A DNA stretch of 64,000 nt from CAYPHY01 sp964410625 (lineage in GTDB: Bacteria > Chloroflexota > Anaerolineae > Promineifilales > Promineifilaceae): positions 1-64,000 of the forward strand of contig CAYPHY010000010.1 in assembly GCA_964410625.1 (NCBI GenBank), in the 5' to 3' direction. Every line of letters starts with the position of its first letter. Position 1 is the stretch's first letter. Positions 33,896 to 42,860 of the stretch are shown here, piece by piece. The translations under genes were made by a program, and so were the position numbers. A model generated the notes under the pieces. The model was not told the origin of the DNA and made no database searches. It was given only the letters and a program-made list of their open reading frames with translations.

Positions 33896-34561
33896 ATGCT
33901 TCGTTATCGTCTAATGCGCGCCATTATGAAAGTGGCGAGCGTCCTGGTACTGGCCCGTATCCACGTGCACGGGCGTGAAAATATCCCTGCTTCCGGCCCT
34001 TATCTGGTGGTGGTCAACCATATGAGTTCGGCCGATACTCCGATCTTACTCATCGCCTTTCCACCGTTGCCCTGGCGATTTTTTGCCGGTGAAAAGTGGA
34101 AGGGCCATTGGTTGTGGGGGCCATTGATGGGCTGGTTGGGGGCGGTCTACATCAATCGCGGTGAGGTGGATCGCCAGGCGTTGCGCCAGGCGTTAAATGC
34201 GCTGGCGGGGGGGGCGGTTTTTGCGCTGGCCCCGGAAGGATCGCGCAGCAAGGTAGGGTATATGCAACCGGCCAAAGATGGGGCGGCTTTTCTCGCTTCA
34301 CGGGCCAATGTGCCGGTGTTGCCCGTCGGGTTGTCCAATACCGACCGCCTTTTCGCCAACTTCCGTCGTCTACGGCGCACGGATGTGGTGGTTCGTATCG
34401 GCCGCCCCTTTACCCTGCCGCAAGCGGGCGGCCGTGTCCGCAGCCACGAACTATCCGCCCACACCGACCTGATCATGTCCCACATCGCCGCCTTAGTGGA
34501 CGAACGGCATCGGGGAGCGTATCAGGCAATGGACAATGAGGCAATGAACAATGGAAAATGA
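33896..34561 (+). CDS. plsC: 1-acyl-sn-glycerol-3-phosphate acyltransferase
   Basis: Predicted 221 residues. The acyltransferase motif NHMSSAD (H-x4-D) and the phosphate-binding PEGSRSK are present, with a preceding hydrophobic stretch for membrane association. It should add the second acyl chain to lysophosphatidate in phospholipid synthesis. I chose the ATG at 33896, which sits six bases after a -10 box; the in-frame TTG at 33860 is the -35 box. The last 11 residues (AMDNEAMNNGK) are encoded by the left arm of an STRR-like hairpin, so the natural C-terminus has been replaced or extended by the repeat. Confidence 0.85.
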   Translation: MLRYRLMRAIMKVASVLVLARIHVHGRENIPASGPYLVVVNHMSSADTPILLIAFPPLPWRFFAGEKWKGHWLWGPLMGWLGAVYINRGEVDRQALRQALNALAGGAVFALAPEGSRSKVGYMQPAKDGAAFLASRANVPVLPVGLSNTDRLFANFRRLRRTDVVVRIGRPFTLPQAGGRVRSHELSAHTDLIMSHIAALVDERHRGAYQAMDNEAMNNGK

Positions 34562-34623
34562 ACAATGAAGCAATGAACAATTGCGTGGCATTGTGTCGTT
34601 GTCTCATTGTTCATTGTTCATTC
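34523..34623. repeat. STRR-like hairpin overlapping the plsC stop codon
   Basis: GCAATGGACAATGAGGCAATG and further CAATGAA units face CATTGTGTCGTTGTCTCATTG. The stop codon of plsC lies within the left arm. Confidence 0.7.
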
Positions 34624-34645
34624 TTTCCTCCTTACTTTTGTTTGA

Positions 34646-34675
34646 TTGACGCTCTTTCTTTTCCTACGTTATACT
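34646..34675 (+). promoter_or_regulatory. sigma-70-type promoter
   Basis: TTGACG (34646-34651), an 18-base spacer and TATACT (34670-34675). It would give a leader of about 115 bases for the gene at 34797. Confidence 0.6.
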
Positions 34676-34796
34676 TATCACATTAGCATACGCCGATGGC
34701 GCTCACTGCGAAACTCAATGATTATGGGCTGGCTGGGAGTTGGGAGCTAATCAGCCTGAAAGGTGTATTGCAAACCAATGGATGAGGAGCAGGTTG

Positions 34797-37313
34797 ATGC
34801 AGAAGTATCAGGCACTTTTCCTGCTGTGCTTGGGGGTGGTTGTGGCCATCATCACGGCCGCCAGCGACCCCCGTTCCTTTGCTGCTGGTTATTCCGAGGC
34901 CAGGACGTTTGTCGTCCCAACCACCCTACAACGGCCGACGTGTGGCGCGGCCGATTGCCCTGCTGCAACCGCTGGATGTAGCTTCAATTCTCCCGTCAGT
35001 CTCCCAGTCTCCCAATCTCCCAATCTCCCTTGCTCGGCCGTTCCCGCACAAATGAGCGAAGACTTTGAAGGGCAGTGGCCGTCGGCCGGATGGATGTTGA
35101 CCGACCAGTCGGGAAACGATAATGGGGAATTTCTCTGGGGCAAGCGTGGTTGTCACCCTCGCGGTGGCGGCTTTGCAGGATGGGCCATTGGCGGTGGAGC
35201 GCAGGGGGGCGGGCTTGACTGCGCCGGACCCTATGCCAATAATACTTCTTCGTGGATGATCTATGGCCCCTTTGATCTCAGCCAGGCGACGGCTGCACAA
35301 CTGACTTATTACTTTTGGGGTGAATCGGAAGGGGAGGGCCGGTGTGCGGATAATAAATTGTTCGCCGGTAGCTCGTTGGATGGGGGTCAATTTGGCGGGT
35401 CGGCCGTTTGTGGGGTGTGGGTGGATGGGCCAGAGGGGAATGGCTTTTATAAAGGGGTGATTGACCTGACGGCACAGCTAGGGCAGCCACAAGTGTGGGT
35501 TGCTTTTGCGATGGTGCGGGACGCGACAACACTCAAGCCGGGATTCACCATTGATGATGTCGTCCTGGACGTTGAGTTTGATGCGCCGTGTACTACTCCG
35601 TTGGCCCCTGGGCTGCTTGCTCCGGCGGATGGGGAGGCAATGGCCGACACAACCCCTGCTTTTAGCTGGGAGGCAGTTGCAGGGGGGACTTCCTATAACT
35701 TTTCACTGGCCGGAGCCGAAGGCTTTGCAACGCCGGTGTTGACGGCTACGCTTAGCAGCAACAGCTATACGCCGGATGGTATGCTGGCCCCTGGTGAATA
35801 TCTCTGGCGAGTTCGCGCCCATAATACGGCCGATGGATGTGATGAGTACAGTAGTTGGAGCGATGTGTTTGCCCTGACGATCACGACAACGACTGCCGCT
35901 CCCCTCCTGGCCGAGATTGATAACGCTGATGCAGATGGTCATTATGTGGTTTCCTGGTCGGCCGTCGAAGGGGCGACAGGCTATCTGCTACAAGAGCAAA
36001 AGGATGGAGCAGCCTGGGCAGACATCTATAGCGGGCCGGATGGGAGCCAGGCCATCGCCAATCGCGGTGGAGGGCAATGGTGCTATCGTGTCCAGGCGGT
36101 AGGGGAATCTGGCCCAGGCGTATGGAGCAATGTGGTTTGTACTGTTGTGGCGGCTCATATCCCGCCGTTGGCTAACTTTACGGCCGAGCCACAGAGTGGC
36201 CGGGTTCCGTTGGTGGTGACATTCCAGAATCTCTCAACCGGCGACTATACCAATTGTGAGTGGGAGTATGGCGACGGCCAGAGCGCGACAATTTGTGATG
36301 CTTCGCATAACCATGTGTATGAACGGGCCGGGCTGTACACTGTTAAGTTGACTGTCAGTGGCGCACAGGGTTCCAGTACGATAACCCGAAATGAGTATAT
36401 CGCTGTCTCTCGTCGTTGCCGGCCGCTGACGCTGGCCTATGATGGTGGTGGAAGTGTGCCCATTGCGACACCTGCTGCTTCCACCGGTTGCCCGACGGGG
36501 GAGTATGTGGCGGGGGCATTGATCCATTTGACGGCCGCGCCGGACGAGGGTTGGCAAGTGGTGGGTTGGATTGGTTCAGATGATGATAGTAGCCAGGCGA
36601 CCACCAATTTCGTGACCATGCCCGCTGATGTCCATACAGTCACGGTGCAATATGGCCTGGTTTGTTACGCCTTACAACGAGAGTATGAGGGGCAAGGCAA
36701 CGCGCCGCTCGCCAACCCTGATCGTTCGGGGTCATGTGAGGCCAATCATTACTATGCAGGTGAGATAATCGCGCTGGCGGCCGCGCCGGCCGAAGGATGG
36801 GTTGTGGCCGGTTGGGATGGGGCGGTTGCGAATGGCAATGATATGCGGCACAGTTCACTGGTCATGCCTGCGAGAAGTCATGTTGTCACCGTGAATTATG
36901 AAAAGCAGCGAAGTATCCACCAGCTTTACTTGCCGATGGCCATTGCACCGGGTTTTTATTATGCTGGGCCATGGGAGTCTGAGCCGAACGATGTGGCCGA
37001 CCAGGCTGATGGCCCCATCTATCTAGGGCGTGATTACTTTGGCTATCCCAATGATCAGGAGGACTATTTCTCGTTCGAGCTGGCGACGGCCGCTAATGTG
37101 GTGGTTGATCTAACTGGCCACACCGGCGAAGACCCCCAACTACAAATCTATTTTGAACGTGCAGAAATCGCTAACCTGGTTGCGGCCGCGACGGCCTTTC
37201 CTTATCACGTTGAGTTTGCCGCTGAACCTGGACGTTATCTCATCCGTATTGTCTCTGTTGGAAACTACAATCAGACGACGTCTTATACATTAAAAGCCGC
37301 AGCGCTTCCTTGA
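34797..37313 (+). CDS. secreted multidomain protein with FN3, PKD, InlB-type repeats and PPC domain
   Basis: Predicted 838 residues. Signal peptide with core LFLLCLGVVVAIITAA. Domains in order: a jelly-roll-like region (about 85-260; CADNKLFAG, GFTIDDVVLDVEF), two fibronectin-type-III-like regions, a PKD domain (PLVVTFQNLSTGDY ... VYERAGLYTVKLTV), and two bacterial InlB/Flg_new-like repeats each ending W-x-G ... VTVQYG/VTVNYE. A short LYLPMA motif and a pre-peptidase C-terminal domain (ESEPNDVADQ ... DYFGYPNDQEDYFSFEL) follow. Start: ATG at 34797 with GGAG seven bases upstream. An STRR-type repeat arm within codons about 63-80 encodes LPVSQSPNLP. Probably a cell-surface protein with adhesive or carbohydrate-contact domains; no catalytic domain seen. 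Confidence 0.8.
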   Translation: MQKYQALFLLCLGVVVAIITAASDPRSFAAGYSEARTFVVPTTLQRPTCGAADCPAATAGCSFNSPVSLPVSQSPNLPCSAVPAQMSEDFEGQWPSAGWMLTDQSGNDNGEFLWGKRGCHPRGGGFAGWAIGGGAQGGGLDCAGPYANNTSSWMIYGPFDLSQATAAQLTYYFWGESEGEGRCADNKLFAGSSLDGGQFGGSAVCGVWVDGPEGNGFYKGVIDLTAQLGQPQVWVAFAMVRDATTLKPGFTIDDVVLDVEFDAPCTTPLAPGLLAPADGEAMADTTPAFSWEAVAGGTSYNFSLAGAEGFATPVLTATLSSNSYTPDGMLAPGEYLWRVRAHNTADGCDEYSSWSDVFALTITTTTAAPLLAEIDNADADGHYVVSWSAVEGATGYLLQEQKDGAAWADIYSGPDGSQAIANRGGGQWCYRVQAVGESGPGVWSNVVCTVVAAHIPPLANFTAEPQSGRVPLVVTFQNLSTGDYTNCEWEYGDGQSATICDASHNHVYERAGLYTVKLTVSGAQGSSTITRNEYIAVSRRCRPLTLAYDGGGSVPIATPAASTGCPTGEYVAGALIHLTAAPDEGWQVVGWIGSDDDSSQATTNFVTMPADVHTVTVQYGLVCYALQREYEGQGNAPLANPDRSGSCEANHYYAGEIIALAAAPAEGWVVAGWDGAVANGNDMRHSSLVMPARSHVVTVNYEKQRSIHQLYLPMAIAPGFYYAGPWESEPNDVADQADGPIYLGRDYFGYPNDQEDYFSFELATAANVVVDLTGHTGEDPQLQIYFERAEIANLVAAATAFPYHVEFAAEPGRYLIRIVSVGNYNQTTSYTLKAAALP

Positions 37314-37409
37314 TGAGGGCGAGGAGTTGAGGCAACGGCGGCACGGTTCCCGCGCGTTATTGTTGTTTAATTACAACAAAACTTGTGCGAATTCTTTAAG
37401 CTAAACGTC

Positions 37410-37438
37410 TTGCTACGCCAAAGTTCCCATGTTATAAT
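37410..37438 (+). promoter_or_regulatory. sigma-70-type promoter of nrdJ
   Basis: TTGCTA (37410-37415), a 17-base spacer and TATAAT (37433-37438). It gives a leader of about 105 bases. Confidence 0.65.
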
Positions 37439-37452
37439 GCCCTTCCTCATAA

Positions 37453-37495
37453 CCAAATATAGGGCTGTATTGGTAGTGACCCCCCATATATTGGG
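37453..37495 (+). promoter_or_regulatory. candidate NrdR-box pair in the nrdJ leader
   Basis: CCAAATATAGGG (37453-37464) and CCCATATATTGGG (37483-37495) are palindrome-like, A/T-centred sites about 30 bases centre to centre, directly after the promoter. NrdR repressors bind paired sites about three helical turns apart in front of ribonucleotide reductase genes. The sequence departs from the best-known box consensus, so this is tentative. Confidence 0.35.
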
Positions 37496-37549
37496 TATCT
37501 TCCGTTGTCGCCTACATCCCAGCCCAAATCTAGTCAAGGAGTGAAGGTA

Positions 37550-40500
37550 ATGATGCTGCAAACCAAGGAATCACCGTCGGAAAGCACGATCCCCTTAAGC
37601 GAAAACAGTCTTGCCGTGTTGAAACGCCGTTATCTGCGGCGCGGCGAGGACGGCCGCCCGATTGAAACCGTCGAAGAGATGTTTCGGCGTATTGCCCACC
37701 ATATTGCGGTGGTTGAGGCGGAGCATGAGGCGGATGTGGCAGCGGCCGAAGAGACATTCTATAAATTGCTGACCGAACTGCGCTTTATGCCCAACAGCCC
37801 GACGTTCACCGGCGCAGGCACGCCACTGGGACAATTGGCGGCCTGTTTTGTCTTGCCGATTGAGGACGACATGGGACGCAATTCGGCGGGGATTTTCCAG
37901 ACTTTGCGGGATGCGGCATTGATCCAGCAGACAGGAGGGGGGAATGGCTTTGCTTTTTCGCGGTTGCGGCCGAAGGATGATTTTGTGAAATCTTCGGCCG
38001 GTCGCGCCACTGGCCCAGTCGGCTTTCTCCGCGTATATGATCAGGCGTTTGGAGAGATCGCACAGGGAGGATGTTTGCTCCCTGAAACCCTGGTCTTTAC
38101 GTCGCGTGGATTGTTGCGCCTGGATGAACTGGTCAGCACAAAGGAAAGCGGTTGGCAGGAACACCGCTTACAGGTTGCTACTGATCAGGGGTGGCGTGCG
38201 TCACCGCGAGGGTACAACAACGGTGTGGCCCCGGTGATGCGCGTATTTACGCGAGAGGGATTGAGCCTGGCGGGAACGCCGGAGCATCGGGTCAAGGTAA
38301 TGGGCGACAAGGGCCCAGAGTGGCGACATCTTCAGGATTTGCAAGCGGGCGATTGGATCATCGTTCGTCTTGGCGAACATCGTGGCTCGTTCCAGGCGTT
38401 GCGCCAACCCAAGCGGCAGCATGGCAACCAGCGTTGGCCGCAACTGCCAAGTTTGTTGGATGAGGAGCTGGCTTTCCTTCTCGGCTATATGACGGGTGAT
38501 GGTTTTATGGCCTCGCAGCCGGACGACCATCGCCTGGGTGTAAGCGTGGCGCATAACTCCTATTTGATGGAGGAGATGCCGGTTATAATGGAACGATTGT
38601 TTGGCGCGGCCGTTCATCAACAACAAAAGCCGAACGATAAATCCGCCACCTTTGTGATTGACAATCGCGCTGTCAAAGCGTTTCTGCAACTCAATGGCCT
38701 GGGTAAGCCGCGCAGCCGTGAGGCGTATGTGCCGCGCCTGATCCGCCAATCGCCGCCGGAAGTTGTTGGCGCGTACCTCCGCGGGCTGTTTGAAGCCGAT
38801 GGCACACTGTCACATGGATACCCTAGTTTAATGACCACTTCTCCGCGTTTGGCCGAGGAAGTGGCTACTTTGCTAATCGGGCTGGGCTGCCCGGTTAAGA
38901 TTCGTTCGATTGCATCGGGCGTTCATCGTTGGGGACATTCGGAAACGTATCAATTGTCCATCCGCTCGGCCGTTGGCCTGGAGGCGTGGCGGCGGAAAAT
39001 CGGCTGTGACCAACGCTCCCGTTTTGTCGTTGCCTATGCCTGGGAAAGCGACCAGCGACGCGAGAGCAGTTACCGCTTGCCCGTCCCTGCTTACTGGCTG
39101 CAACCTGTTTTAGAGGCGATTACGCTGGAACAGGTGGACCAACGAGGGCGCGGTATGGGAGTCAATTTCCGCAGCACGGAGCCGCGTCTGCGTCGCTCGT
39201 TGCTGCGTTATCTGCGTGGCGACCGGCAGCTAACTCGCTCCGCTTATGATGAACTGTCTCGCACCTACCCGCAATTTGCCGACTACGCGCCATCCCCGGA
39301 AGGGTTCTGGTTTGTGCAGGTTCGTGGCGTTGAAGCGCAGGGTGAAGCGTTGACGCTCGACCTGGAAGTAGACGACAACCACACCTATTTGGCTTATGGG
39401 ATGGTGACGCACAACACGCGCCGGGGAGCCAATATGGCCGTGTTGCGCGTGGATCATCCCGATATTTTTGAGTTCATCTCTTGCAAAGCGAACGAATACG
39501 CTATTACAAACTTCAATATCTCCGTTGGCGTTACTGATGCTTTTGTCAGGGCTGTGCGTGACGACACGGACTTTGATTTGATCAATCCTCGCGACGGCTC
39601 AGTCTGGCGCACCGTTCGTGCCCGCGATATTTTTGATGAAATCGTCAAGTATGCCTACAACAACGGCGAACCGGGCGTGCTCTTCCTCGACGCCGCCAAC
39701 CGCGCCAACCCCGTTCCGCACCTATATGAACTGGAAGCGACCAATCCGTGTGTGACCGGCGATACGCTGATCTATACCGGTAAGGGGTTGCGCCGCGCGG
39801 CCGATCTTTACCATACTCAAGAGGCAAACGAAGTAGTGGTAGATGGTCGCTTTGGCGTAGCCGAATCGCGTGTAGATGCTTCACCGGTTTTCTATACTGG
39901 CGAGAAGATGGTCTGGCGGCTGGAGACAAACGAGGGCTACCAATTGGATGCGACGGGCAACCATCGCATTATGACCGCCGAAGGCTGGATGGAATTACAG
40001 GATTTAGCCCCTGGGATGAAAATTTATATCCTGAATCGCAAAGGTGGTTTTGGCGACGAAGGCGATCTGGCTCTCGGCCGCACCATCGGCTGGCTGTTTG
40101 GCGATAGCACGTTTAATATCGCTGGCGGGGCAGGGCTGATGTTCTTCGGCGAGGAACAATCGCTTGCACCCGCTTTTGCCGAATATGTCAATGATGTTGT
40201 TGGCCCCGGCAACCACCACAACGAATTTGCACCGACGCGCACTTATCCCATAGCAGCGCAGAAGGTGAGCGGCCGCGAAGAAACGCGGGTGATTTCTACA
40301 CGGTTGAAGGATGAACTCCACAAGCTCAACATCCACTCCAAAACGCGGGTTCCAGAGGTCGTCTTTGCCGGTTGCGAAGAGATGCAGCGAGGTTTTTTGC
40401 AGGCGTTGTTTTCGGCCGATGGTACGGTGCTAGACAAAGTGGACAAGGGGGTTAGCGTTCGCCTCTGGTCATCACAGGCGGAACTGTTAAGGGATGTGCA

Positions 40501-42511
40501 ACGGCTGTTGTTAAATTTTGGCATTGCCAGCAAAATCTTTTTCGACCGCAAGCCGGGCGGATATAAAGAGATGCCGGATGGGCAGGGCGGTCATCGCAGC
40601 TATTACACCCAACCGGGCCATGAACTGATGATCTCCAAGCGAAACCTGATCCGTTTCCAGGCGGAAATCGGCTTTTTGCAAGAGGCCAAAGCCAACAAGC
40701 TGCTGAATGCGCTGAATCGTTATGGCCGTCGCGGGCCATATGGCGAATACTTCGTGGCAACGGTGAAGTCGGTGCGTGAGCTAGGCGTACAACGGGTCTA
40801 TGATCTAACCGAACCACAAACTCATTCTTTTATTGCCAATGGGATTGTCGTCCACAACTGTGGTGAACAGTGGTTGGGACCATATGAGAATTGCTGTCTC
40901 GGTTCAATTAACCTCGCCAACCATGTAACGGCCGATGGCACAATTGATTGGGAGTTGCTGCAACGCACCGTTGAGGAGTCTACCCACTTCCTTGATAATG
41001 TGGTTTCCGCCAATGCCTATGTCCCGGCCGTGCCACAGTTAAAGGAAGCGGCCCTACGTGCGCGGCGCATTGGCCTGGGGATTATGGGGCTGGGCGATCT
41101 GATGTACAAGATCGGCGTGCGTTATGGCAGCGAGGAAGGGCAGGCGCTGGCCAGTGTTCTGTTTGAGTTCATTCGCTACCATTCGATGCAGAGAAGCATG
41201 GAGTTGGCGCGGGAGCGCGGTCCCTTCCTGGCGATCAAGGGCAGCATCTACGATGGCGATAACTTCCGCTGGTCGGTCCCACAACCGGTGGTGGAAAGCA
41301 AGGAGATGTGGGGACGGCCGACTCTCGATTGGGACAGCCTGGTCGCCGACATCAAAACCCATGGCATCCGTAATGCCGCCCAAACGACCGTTGCCCCCAC
41401 TGGTACAATTGCTACCGTCTCTGGCTGTGAGGGGTATGGGTGCGAACCCGTCTTTGCCCTGGCCTATATCCGCCATGTCAACGACAACGGCAAAGATTTA
41501 CAACTGCAATATACCAGCCCGCTGTTTGAGCAGGCTTTGTTGGATGCCGGGTTGGATGAGCAAACGAGGCAGGAGATCATCACCGAAGTGAATCGGGTTG
41601 GCTCTTGCCAGCACATTGAGGCGTTACCGGAGCATATCCGCCATACCTTTGTTGTTTCTTCGGACATCACCCCCGAAGAGCATGTGCGGATGCAGGCGGC
41701 GATCCAGGCGTTTGTGGACAACAGCATCTCCAAGACCTGTAACTTTCCGCCCGAAGCGACGCCGGAAGACGTTGCCAAAGCGTATATGCTGGCCTGGGAT
41801 TTGGGCTGCAAGGGTCTGACGGTTTACGTGACCGGCTCGCGAGAGAAGGTGACGTTAGAGACCCACGCCACAAAAGCGGCGAAGGAGAAGCAGGAAATGG
41901 CCGCAGAGTCCAACCCGGTCAAAGAGGAAGGCCAACTGACGCTGTGGCGTGAATCGAAGAAACCACGCGCGACCATTTTGCAGGGAGAAACGGCGAAAAT
42001 CAATACCCCTCTCGGCCGTACCTACATCACCGTCAACCACAACGGGGATAATCAGCCGTTTGAGGTCTTTATCCAGACCTCAAAGGCAGGGAGTGACACG
42101 GCCGCTGTCTCGGACGCGATTGGCCGACTCATCAGCTATATCTTGCGTTTAGCCTCGCCCGTTTCGCCGCGCGACCGGTTGAAGGAAGTGGTGAAACAAT
42201 TGAGTGGCATTGGTGGTGGGCGGCCGTTGGGCTTTGGCGTCCAGCGCGTGTTGTCGCTGCCGGATGGGGTGGCGCAGGTGTTGGCCGACTATCTGGAGCG
42301 CACGGCCGAACAAAGTGAGGCGGCAAACGACCGTCCAACGGCCAACGGCCATACCAATGGCACGGCACATCATGTCGAACAACAGCCGCTCGCCCAACCA
42401 GCACAATCTACGTTGAGGATCGGTGACCTGTGTCCTGAATGTGGCGAAGCGGCCGTGCTGAACAAAGAAGGCTGCCGCACCTGCGCCAGTTGCGGCTACA
42501 GCGAATGCTAA
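37550..42511 (+). CDS. nrdJ: adenosylcobalamin-dependent class II ribonucleotide reductase with two inteins
   Basis: Predicted 1653-residue precursor. Removing the inteins (residues 175-622 and 734-1103) leaves an 835-residue enzyme, normal for class II. The spliced exteins read GEIAQGG-TRRGANMAVLRVDHPD and EATNP-CGEQ ... CLGSINLAN, both hallmark RNR segments. The C-terminus carries a four-Cys element (CPECGE ... CASCGYSEC). It reduces ribonucleotides to deoxyribonucleotides using B12, independent of oxygen. Start: ATG at 37550 with AGGAG eight bases upstream; an earlier in-frame start at 37505 has no ribosome site. A sigma-70 promoter lies at 37410. Confidence 0.95.
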   Translation: MMLQTKESPSESTIPLSENSLAVLKRRYLRRGEDGRPIETVEEMFRRIAHHIAVVEAEHEADVAAAEETFYKLLTELRFMPNSPTFTGAGTPLGQLAACFVLPIEDDMGRNSAGIFQTLRDAALIQQTGGGNGFAFSRLRPKDDFVKSSAGRATGPVGFLRVYDQAFGEIAQGGCLLPETLVFTSRGLLRLDELVSTKESGWQEHRLQVATDQGWRASPRGYNNGVAPVMRVFTREGLSLAGTPEHRVKVMGDKGPEWRHLQDLQAGDWIIVRLGEHRGSFQALRQPKRQHGNQRWPQLPSLLDEELAFLLGYMTGDGFMASQPDDHRLGVSVAHNSYLMEEMPVIMERLFGAAVHQQQKPNDKSATFVIDNRAVKAFLQLNGLGKPRSREAYVPRLIRQSPPEVVGAYLRGLFEADGTLSHGYPSLMTTSPRLAEEVATLLIGLGCPVKIRSIASGVHRWGHSETYQLSIRSAVGLEAWRRKIGCDQRSRFVVAYAWESDQRRESSYRLPVPAYWLQPVLEAITLEQVDQRGRGMGVNFRSTEPRLRRSLLRYLRGDRQLTRSAYDELSRTYPQFADYAPSPEGFWFVQVRGVEAQGEALTLDLEVDDNHTYLAYGMVTHNTRRGANMAVLRVDHPDIFEFISCKANEYAITNFNISVGVTDAFVRAVRDDTDFDLINPRDGSVWRTVRARDIFDEIVKYAYNNGEPGVLFLDAANRANPVPHLYELEATNPCVTGDTLIYTGKGLRRAADLYHTQEANEVVVDGRFGVAESRVDASPVFYTGEKMVWRLETNEGYQLDATGNHRIMTAEGWMELQDLAPGMKIYILNRKGGFGDEGDLALGRTIGWLFGDSTFNIAGGAGLMFFGEEQSLAPAFAEYVNDVVGPGNHHNEFAPTRTYPIAAQKVSGREETRVISTRLKDELHKLNIHSKTRVPEVVFAGCEEMQRGFLQALFSADGTVLDKVDKGVSVRLWSSQAELLRDVQRLLLNFGIASKIFFDRKPGGYKEMPDGQGGHRSYYTQPGHELMISKRNLIRFQAEIGFLQEAKANKLLNALNRYGRRGPYGEYFVATVKSVRELGVQRVYDLTEPQTHSFIANGIVVHNCGEQWLGPYENCCLGSINLANHVTADGTIDWELLQRTVEESTHFLDNVVSANAYVPAVPQLKEAALRARRIGLGIMGLGDLMYKIGVRYGSEEGQALASVLFEFIRYHSMQRSMELARERGPFLAIKGSIYDGDNFRWSVPQPVVESKEMWGRPTLDWDSLVADIKTHGIRNAAQTTVAPTGTIATVSGCEGYGCEPVFALAYIRHVNDNGKDLQLQYTSPLFEQALLDAGLDEQTRQEIITEVNRVGSCQHIEALPEHIRHTFVVSSDITPEEHVRMQAAIQAFVDNSISKTCNFPPEATPEDVAKAYMLAWDLGCKGLTVYVTGSREKVTLETHATKAAKEKQEMAAESNPVKEEGQLTLWRESKKPRATILQGETAKINTPLGRTYITVNHNGDNQPFEVFIQTSKAGSDTAAVSDAIGRLISYILRLASPVSPRDRLKEVVKQLSGIGGGRPLGFGVQRVLSLPDGVAQVLADYLERTAEQSEAANDRPTANGHTNGTAHHVEQQPLAQPAQSTLRIGDLCPECGEAAVLNKEGCRTCASCGYSEC
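38072..39415 (+). other. intein 1 of NrdJ (448 residues, DOD endonuclease)
   Basis: It starts with Cys after GEIAQGG (block A CLLPETLVFTSRGLLRLDEL) and has block B LAGTPEHRVKV. The endonuclease has motifs LLGYMTGDG and LRGLFEADG, and block G is HTYLAYGMVTHN, followed by Thr as +1 residue. All splice residues are present (C1, TxxH, HN, T+1), and both LAGLIDADG motifs keep their Asp. Confidence 0.9.
39749..40858 (+). other. intein 2 of NrdJ (370 residues, degenerate endonuclease)
   Basis: It is inserted between EATNP and CGEQ in the highly conserved NPCGE motif. It starts Cys-VTGDTLIYTGKGL, has a block B-like LDATGNHRIMT, and ends THSFIANGIVVHN with +1 Cys. The first LAGLIDADG motif reads TIGWLFGDS instead of GDG, while the second (FLQALFSADG) looks intact, so endonuclease activity may be lost. 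Splicing residues are intact. Confidence 0.9.
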
Positions 42512-42513
42512 TC

Positions 42514-42588
42514 AAAGGATGAAGGATGAGGGATGAAGGCTGAAAAGATGTTCACGCTCATCCCTCATCCTTCAGCCTTCATCCTTTT
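42514..42588. repeat. STRR-like hairpin, GGATGAAG units
   Basis: AAGGATGAAGGATGAGGGATG faces CATCCCTCATCCTTCAGCC. It starts just after the nrdJ stop and ends five bases before the next ATG. Confidence 0.7.
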
Positions 42589-42593
42589 CTACT

Positions 42594-42803
42594 ATGCCGA
42601 AGCGAATTGCTGAGCAGTACCAACCGGGTGACGAGGTGGAGATCATTTTTTCTCATCTTGGTGAGAAGGAGTGGCAGCCTGCTCGTGTGTTGCGTCATGA
42701 ACCACCAGGATTGTGGGTGCAGACGGCCGACGGCCGCGAATGGTTCATGACCAATATCTACCGTATTCGTCCAGCCACGACACCGAGGACGACGGGACAA
42801 TAA
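42594..42803 (+). CDS. small hypothetical protein, 69 residues
   Basis: Sequence pattern YQPGDEVEIIF, WQPARVLRHEPPGLWVQTADG, WFMTNIYRIRP. This suggests a small beta-barrel (SH3/KOW-like), rich in strands. No ribosome site: the ATG follows the STRR-like hairpin directly, so translation may depend on nrdJ read-through. No family recognised. Confidence 0.55.
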   Translation: MPKRIAEQYQPGDEVEIIFSHLGEKEWQPARVLRHEPPGLWVQTADGREWFMTNIYRIRPATTPRTTGQ

Positions 42804-42849
42804 TGCTATTTAGTGATAAAATACAAAGCAAAATTGATATTTGCTTTGT
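42794..42849 (+). promoter_or_regulatory. promoter and inverted-repeat operator of the AbrB-PIN pair
   Basis: A -10 box TAAAAT (42817-42822) with a modest -35 GGGACA (42794, 17-base spacer) is followed at once by a perfect 10-bp inverted repeat, ACAAAGCAAA (42823-42832) and TTTGCTTTGT (42840-42849). It lies over the expected start of transcription, where an antitoxin would repress. Confidence 0.55.
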
Positions 42850-42860
42850 GAGGTATTGTG

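Noticed and set aside
37439..37549. Cobalamin riboswitch ahead of the B12-dependent nrdJ
   Set aside because: The leader is only about 105 bases and lacks the B12-box pattern and the large fold.
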